DNA from: Mycolicibacterium porcinum
Lineage (GTDB): Bacteria > Actinomycetota > Actinomycetes > Mycobacteriales > Mycobacteriaceae
Assembly (NCBI GenBank): GCA_001942045.1
Contig: MSTD01000001.1
Coordinates: 1-45,644, forward strand
Direction: 5' to 3'
Length of the DNA stretch: 45,644 bases
Shown: in pieces, positions 42,524-45,644 of the stretch
Position numbering within the stretch: position 1 is the stretch's first letter
Layout of the letters: each line of letters starts with the position of its first letter
The notes under the pieces: generated by a model
Told to the model about the DNA's origin: nothing
Database searches by the model: none
The model's input: only the letters and a program-made list of their open reading frames with translations
Position numbers and translations under genes: made by a program

Positions 42524-43721
42524 TCGTGGGCTCACCGATCTGCCGGCCCCAGACGTAGTCGACGAAGATCGGCGAGCCGAGCTCGACATGGTTGTACGGC
42601 GCAATCGACAAACCGGTGTCCATCACCAGATACGGCGCCGGCCACAGGTCGGCGGTGATCGGCTTCCAGCAGCCGGGCTTGCCCTCGGGCCCGCCCTTGG
42701 CGTTGACGCGCGGCAGATTGTCCGGATACACGTACGTGTTGCCCACGCCGATGCTCGACAACGTTCCCGTGCTTTCGAAGGAATACCCGTTGTCACCGCC
42801 GAAGGTCGCATAGAAGGCGGGCGCGACGTGGTGGTAGTTGCGGATCGTGCAGAACAACTGCCCCTGGTACTTGTCGAACAGCTGCGACGTCGGGATCAGG
42901 TCCTGCGCGCCGCGCTTCAGATACGGACCGCCGCGCTCGAGGATGTCCGAACCGGTCCCGGCGAAACCGATCGCCGCGACCAACGCGGCGTCGAGTTGAC
43001 CACGCTGGGAGTTGAAGGTGGCCGCACTGCGCGCGGCGTCGCCCAGACCGTCGAACAGATCGGGCCCGGCCGCCGCGTAGCGCTCGCCGAGGTCGGCCAG
43101 CGCGGCGATGTCGTGGCGCAGCGCGGGCATGCGCGGGTTCAGATCGTCGAGGATGGTGTTGCCGTCGGCAAGGGACTGTCCGAACGCGCCGCCCAGGCCG
43201 GTGAGCGCCTGGGCAGTGGCGGACAGGGTTTGGTTCAACTTGATCGGGTCGACCTGTTCGGTGATCGCCGTGATGGTCTCGAACAACGTGTTGAACTCGG
43301 TGGTGACCGCCGTGACGTCGATCGGGGTGGACGGTGAAATCCGTTGTGGGCTTGGATGTTCCGGAGAAGTGAAGGCCACGTACTTGTTGCCGAACACGGT
43401 GGTTGCCTGGATCGAGGTCCGAACGTTGGCCGGCAGGAGGTCGAGGTACCTCGGTTCGATGTCGAGCCGCACCAGCGCGCGCACCGGGTCCCCGCCGTCG
43501 GTACTCACGGCGCCCACCCGGCCGATCGGAACGCCGTTATAGGTCACCTTCGAACCCGGATCGAGAACCAGGCCGGCCCGCGAGGCCAGCAGCGTCAGCG
43601 GTGTCTTGGCTTCGAACGCGCCCCGGAACTGCGCCACGATCAATCCCAGTAGCAGCGCGAGGATCGCCAGAAACACCGCACCGGCCAAGCGGTACGGCGG
43701 ATTTCGGTGATCGGCAGACAT
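42513..43721 (-). CDS. Orphan MCE-family (MceA-like) lipid-transport protein
   Basis: The 402-residue protein has one N-terminal hydrophobic segment (RLAGAVFLAILALLLGLIVA) as signal anchor, then the MCE domain (about 38-125) with DPGSKVTYNGVPIGRVGAV and TTVFGNKYVAFTSP, followed by the helical tail (FNTLFETITAITEQVDPIKL) and the C-terminal WGRQIGEPTINP seen in MceA-type proteins. The start is ATG 43721. Normal mce operons carry yrbE permeases and six mce genes; here a single gene stands between an amidase and a sterol-carrier-family gene. It is divergent from the latter (18 bp between starts). It may join another Mce complex or be a relic. Confidence 0.85.
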   Translation of the reverse strand: MSADHRNPPYRLAGAVFLAILALLLGLIVAQFRGAFEAKTPLTLLASRAGLVLDPGSKVTYNGVPIGRVGAVSTDGGDPVRALVRLDIEPRYLDLLPANVRTSIQATTVFGNKYVAFTSPEHPSPQRISPSTPIDVTAVTTEFNTLFETITAITEQVDPIKLNQTLSATAQALTGLGGAFGQSLADGNTILDDLNPRMPALRHDIAALADLGERYAAAGPDLFDGLGDAARSAATFNSQRGQLDAALVAAIGFAGTGSDILERGGPYLKRGAQDLIPTSQLFDKYQGQLFCTIRNYHHVAPAFYATFGGDNGYSFESTGTLSSIGVGNTYVYPDNLPRVNAKGGPEGKPGCWKPITADLWPAPYLVMDTGLSIAPYNHVELGSPIFVDYVWGRQIGEPTINP

Positions 43722-43739
43722 TTTGCGAGACTCTATGGC

Positions 43740-44129
43740 ATGGCCGCGCGAGGCAGTGTCGATCCACAAAAGACCAGGGCGGCGGTCGCCGTCGTGGCCG
43801 ACTGGCTGCGGGCGCCCACACATCCCGAACCCACGCGCGCCGAGCTGGCCGAGGCGGTCCGCCTGACCGCGCGCACCCTGGCCGCGCTGGCACCGGGCGC
43901 CAGCGTCGAGGTGCGGGTGCCGCCCTTCGTCGCGGTGCAGTGCATCGAAGGACCTCGGCACACCCGCGGCAACCCGCCCAACGTCGTGGAGACCGATACC
44001 CGCACCTGGCTGTTACTGGCCACCGGACTGCTCGACCTCGACGCGGCCGGTGCGGCCGTGCAGATGTCGGGATCTCGGGCGCCGGAGGTGGCCCGGTGGC
44101 TGCCCCTGGTACGCCTCGATGCCGAGTGA
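43740..44129 (+). CDS. Sterol-carrier-family protein (Rv0807-like)
   Basis: The 129-residue protein starts MAARGSVDPQKTRAAV and includes VPPFVAVQCIEGPRHTRGNP, NVVETDTRTWLLLATG and VQMSGSRAPEVARWLPL. This is the short actinobacterial group annotated as sterol carrier family protein. In M. tuberculosis the corresponding gene (Rv0807) precedes purF. The start ATG 43740 gives the family N-terminus; the frame is open a further 33 nt upstream. It binds a hydrophobic ligand by family analogy only. Confidence 0.8.
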   Translation: MAARGSVDPQKTRAAVAVVADWLRAPTHPEPTRAELAEAVRLTARTLAALAPGASVEVRVPPFVAVQCIEGPRHTRGNPPNVVETDTRTWLLLATGLLDLDAAGAAVQMSGSRAPEVARWLPLVRLDAE

Positions 44130-44266
44130 ACCGCGGATAGTTCTGCACCCCAGCGCAAATGGAATCGGCGGTTGCGCCGTGTGGAGGAACGGATCCCGAT
44201 ACATTCATTCTCCGTAGAGCCGGGACCACCCAGGCGATGACCGCTGAACAGTAGAGGAGCCGCCCG

Positions 44267-44317
44267 ATGGTCCGTGCGTATCTCGACGGCGAAACCCTGA
44301 GGGTGGTCGGGAGATGA
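44267..44317 (+). CDS. 16-codon leader reading frame overlapping the antiporter start
   Basis: ATG 44267 is preceded by a strong AGAGGAGCC ribosome site and encodes MVRAYLDGETLRVVGR, stopping at TGA 44315-44317, which overlaps the antiporter ATG (ATGA at 44314-44317). Translation of the leader would re-initiate on the antiporter. No run of a single amino acid suggesting attenuation is visible. It may be a real microprotein or purely a coupling device. Confidence 0.45.
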   Translation: MVRAYLDGETLRVVGR

Positions 44318-45644
44318 CGCTGACCGACCGCATCATCGATGCGCTCGAATCGACTCCCGAGATGGCCCTCTTCTTGTGCCTTGCCCTCGGCTTCGCGGTG
44401 GGCAAGGTGCGCGTCTGGAAGATCTCGCTGGGCGGTGTGGCGGGGACGCTGGTCGTGGCGATCCTGATCGGCATGCTCGGCGACATCAAGCTGAACGACG
44501 AAGTCAAGACCATCGCGTTCGCCTTGTTCATCTTCACGCTCGGTTACATCTCGGGCCCGACCTTCGTCGGCAGCCTGAATCGCCAGAGCCTGAAGTACGC
44601 CGCCTTCACCGTCATCGAGATCGCGTCGGTCCTGGGTATCACCGCCGTCGCGATCCTCGTCATGCGGCTGGACATCGGCACCGCGGCCGGGCTGCTCGCC
44701 GGGGGAGCCACCGAGTCCGCGGTGGTGGGTACGGCCACCGACGCAATCGCCCGGCTGCCGCTGTCGGATGCCGAGGTCGAGACGCTCCAGGCCAACGTCG
44801 GTACCGCCTACTCGATCTCGTACATCTGCGGGCTCATCACGATCGTGCTGCTGTCCAGTCAGATCTTCCCGCTGATCATGCGTGTCTCGCTGCGCGACGA
44901 GGCGGCCAAGCTGTGGAAGAAACTCGGCGGGGGAGCCGACGAGGACAGCGCCACCCCCGCGGCGCCGCGCATCGTCGGACGTGTCTACCGAGTGGAGACG
45001 GCAGCCGGCCAGACGGTCGAGCGCGTCCAGAACGGACTCGGCGACGCCACCGCCATCGAGCGCATCTCCCGGGCCGGCCGGTCGCTCGAAGTCCGTCCCG
45101 ATCTCGAACTCGCCGAAGGCGACGAAGTTCTCGTCGTCGGACTGCGCGACAACGTCGTGCTCGTGCGGGACAGCATCGGTGAGGAGGTCGCCGGCGAGGA
45201 CATCACGATGGACATCGACATCGCCGAGGTGGTCTTCACCTCGCAGGAGTACCGGACCACGACGCTGGGCGAGTTCAAGCGCGAGGTCAGCGTGAAAGAC
45301 CGGCGTGGGGTGTTCCTGCAGCGCGTGACCCGCGGTGACCAGGACCTTCCGGTCAACGACGGGACGGTGATCCAGCACGGCGACATCGTGCGACTCGTCG
45401 GCGCGTCCCGCGACCTCGACCGGGTCATCGGCCGGGTTGGGTTCCGGCTCGACCCGACGGTCAAGATCGACCTCGTCTTCATCTCCGTCGGCATCGTCGC
45501 GGGCTTCCTCATCGGGGGCCTGGTGTGGCAGATCGGGAACATCCCGCTGACCCTCGGCACCGGCGGCGGATGCCTGCTGACCGGCCTGCTGTTCGGGTGG
45601 ATCCGCTCCAAACGGCCCACGTTCGGGCAGTACGACCCGGGTGC
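44314..45644 (+). CDS. AspT-family aspartate:alanine-type antiporter, 3' end beyond the window
   Basis: The 443 codons in the window cover most of an aspartate/alanine exchanger-type transporter. The first membrane block (about 15-190) has LFLCLALGFAVGKVRVWKIS and AGGATESAVVGTATDAI; a cytoplasmic RCK/TrkA-C pair follows at about 215-375 (VERVQNGLGDATAIERIS, LAEGDEVLVVGLRDN, HGDIVRLVGASRDLDRV); the second membrane block starts VDLVFISVGIVAGFLIGGL. This order (TM, two RCK-C, TM) is specific to the AspT group. ATG 44314 follows a GGGAG site and overlaps the small leader frame. The family averages about 560 residues, so roughly 120 are missing. By family it exchanges dicarboxylates for amino acids; specificity is not determined here. 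Confidence 0.82.
   Translation, partial: MTLTDRIIDALESTPEMALFLCLALGFAVGKVRVWKISLGGVAGTLVVAILIGMLGDIKLNDEVKTIAFALFIFTLGYISGPTFVGSLNRQSLKYAAFTVIEIASVLGITAVAILVMRLDIGTAAGLLAGGATESAVVGTATDAIARLPLSDAEVETLQANVGTAYSISYICGLITIVLLSSQIFPLIMRVSLRDEAAKLWKKLGGGADEDSATPAAPRIVGRVYRVETAAGQTVERVQNGLGDATAIERISRAGRSLEVRPDLELAEGDEVLVVGLRDNVVLVRDSIGEEVAGEDITMDIDIAEVVFTSQEYRTTTLGEFKREVSVKDRRGVFLQRVTRGDQDLPVNDGTVIQHGDIVRLVGASRDLDRVIGRVGFRLDPTVKIDLVFISVGIVAGFLIGGLVWQIGNIPLTLGTGGGCLLTGLLFGWIRSKRPTFGQYDPG

Noticed and set aside
43537..45378. 613-codon minus-strand frame opposite the AspT gene
   Set aside because: It runs through the start of the MCE and sterol-carrier genes and is the antisense of a clear transporter; the composition is low complexity.
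1..45644. CRISPR arrays, tRNA/rRNA genes, insertion sequences, prophage or riboswitches
   Set aside because: I looked on both strands and found no regularly spaced repeats, cloverleaf with CCA-type ends, transposase or integrase reading frames, or known riboswitch consensus cores; small ncRNAs cannot be excluded by eye.

Overview
The window is high-GC actinobacterial DNA and reads as a fast-growing mycobacterium (Mycolicibacterium type). The evidence is the gene order: purD - Tat esterase - TetR - purB - cyp126 - small membrane protein - purC - ptrB, then a DUF2334 gene, a KSTD-like flavoprotein, a metallo-hydrolase, a secreted protein, purS-purQ, then encapsulin/DyP - pepC - VOC and purL. 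This follows the Mycobacterium tuberculosis Rv0772-Rv0804 backbone as I recall it. Several inserts are absent from that backbone. Species cannot be fixed from the window alone.

Layout. Positions 1-19092 hold the purine backbone (purD end, purB, purC, purS, purQ). Between these lie an APC permease, a DUF429/RNase H-like plus RelA/SpoT alarmone synthetase fusion beside purB, CYP126, a DUF559 nuclease-like gene with a large palindrome beside it, oligopeptidase B in one intact frame, a DoxX/TetR pair with a palindromic intergenic operator, and a glutathione-peroxidase-type enzyme. Positions 19202-21594 hold a three-gene insert of visibly lower GC: an EspC-like type VII secretion partner, a modular WXG-type effector with a glycine-zipper C-terminus, and a four-helix membrane protein that I read as candidate immunity. 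Positions 21703-29736 hold the encapsulin nanocompartment with its DyP cargo, aminopeptidase PepC, a VOC protein, a TPP enzyme with a small partner, and purL. Positions 29733-33299 hold membrane hydrolase, CPBP protease and transporter genes.

Positions 33465-42523 look like one regulated catabolic island. It contains a Rieske oxygenase and its reductase, an SDR epimerase, a DJ-1/PfpI protein, an unrecognised 200-residue protein and a DUF1116 (oxamate carbamoyltransferase-type) protein on the minus strand; an XRE-cupin regulator; and an MFS transporter plus amidase on the plus strand. The two divergent transcription units share a promoter layout in which the same octamer, AGAACACT, covers the -10 position downstream of a TTGACA. 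The window ends with an orphan MceA-like gene, a sterol-carrier-family gene and a truncated AspT-type antiporter preceded by a 16-codon leader reading frame.

Many starts carry a TAnnnT hexamer 6-8 nt upstream of an ATG or GTG with no Shine-Dalgarno sequence. This is the mycobacterial leaderless pattern, and purB, purC, purS and purL all show it. The most novel candidates are the type VII effector/immunity cassette and the AGAACACT-controlled catabolic island. All functions are inferred from reading the sequence; no database search was run.
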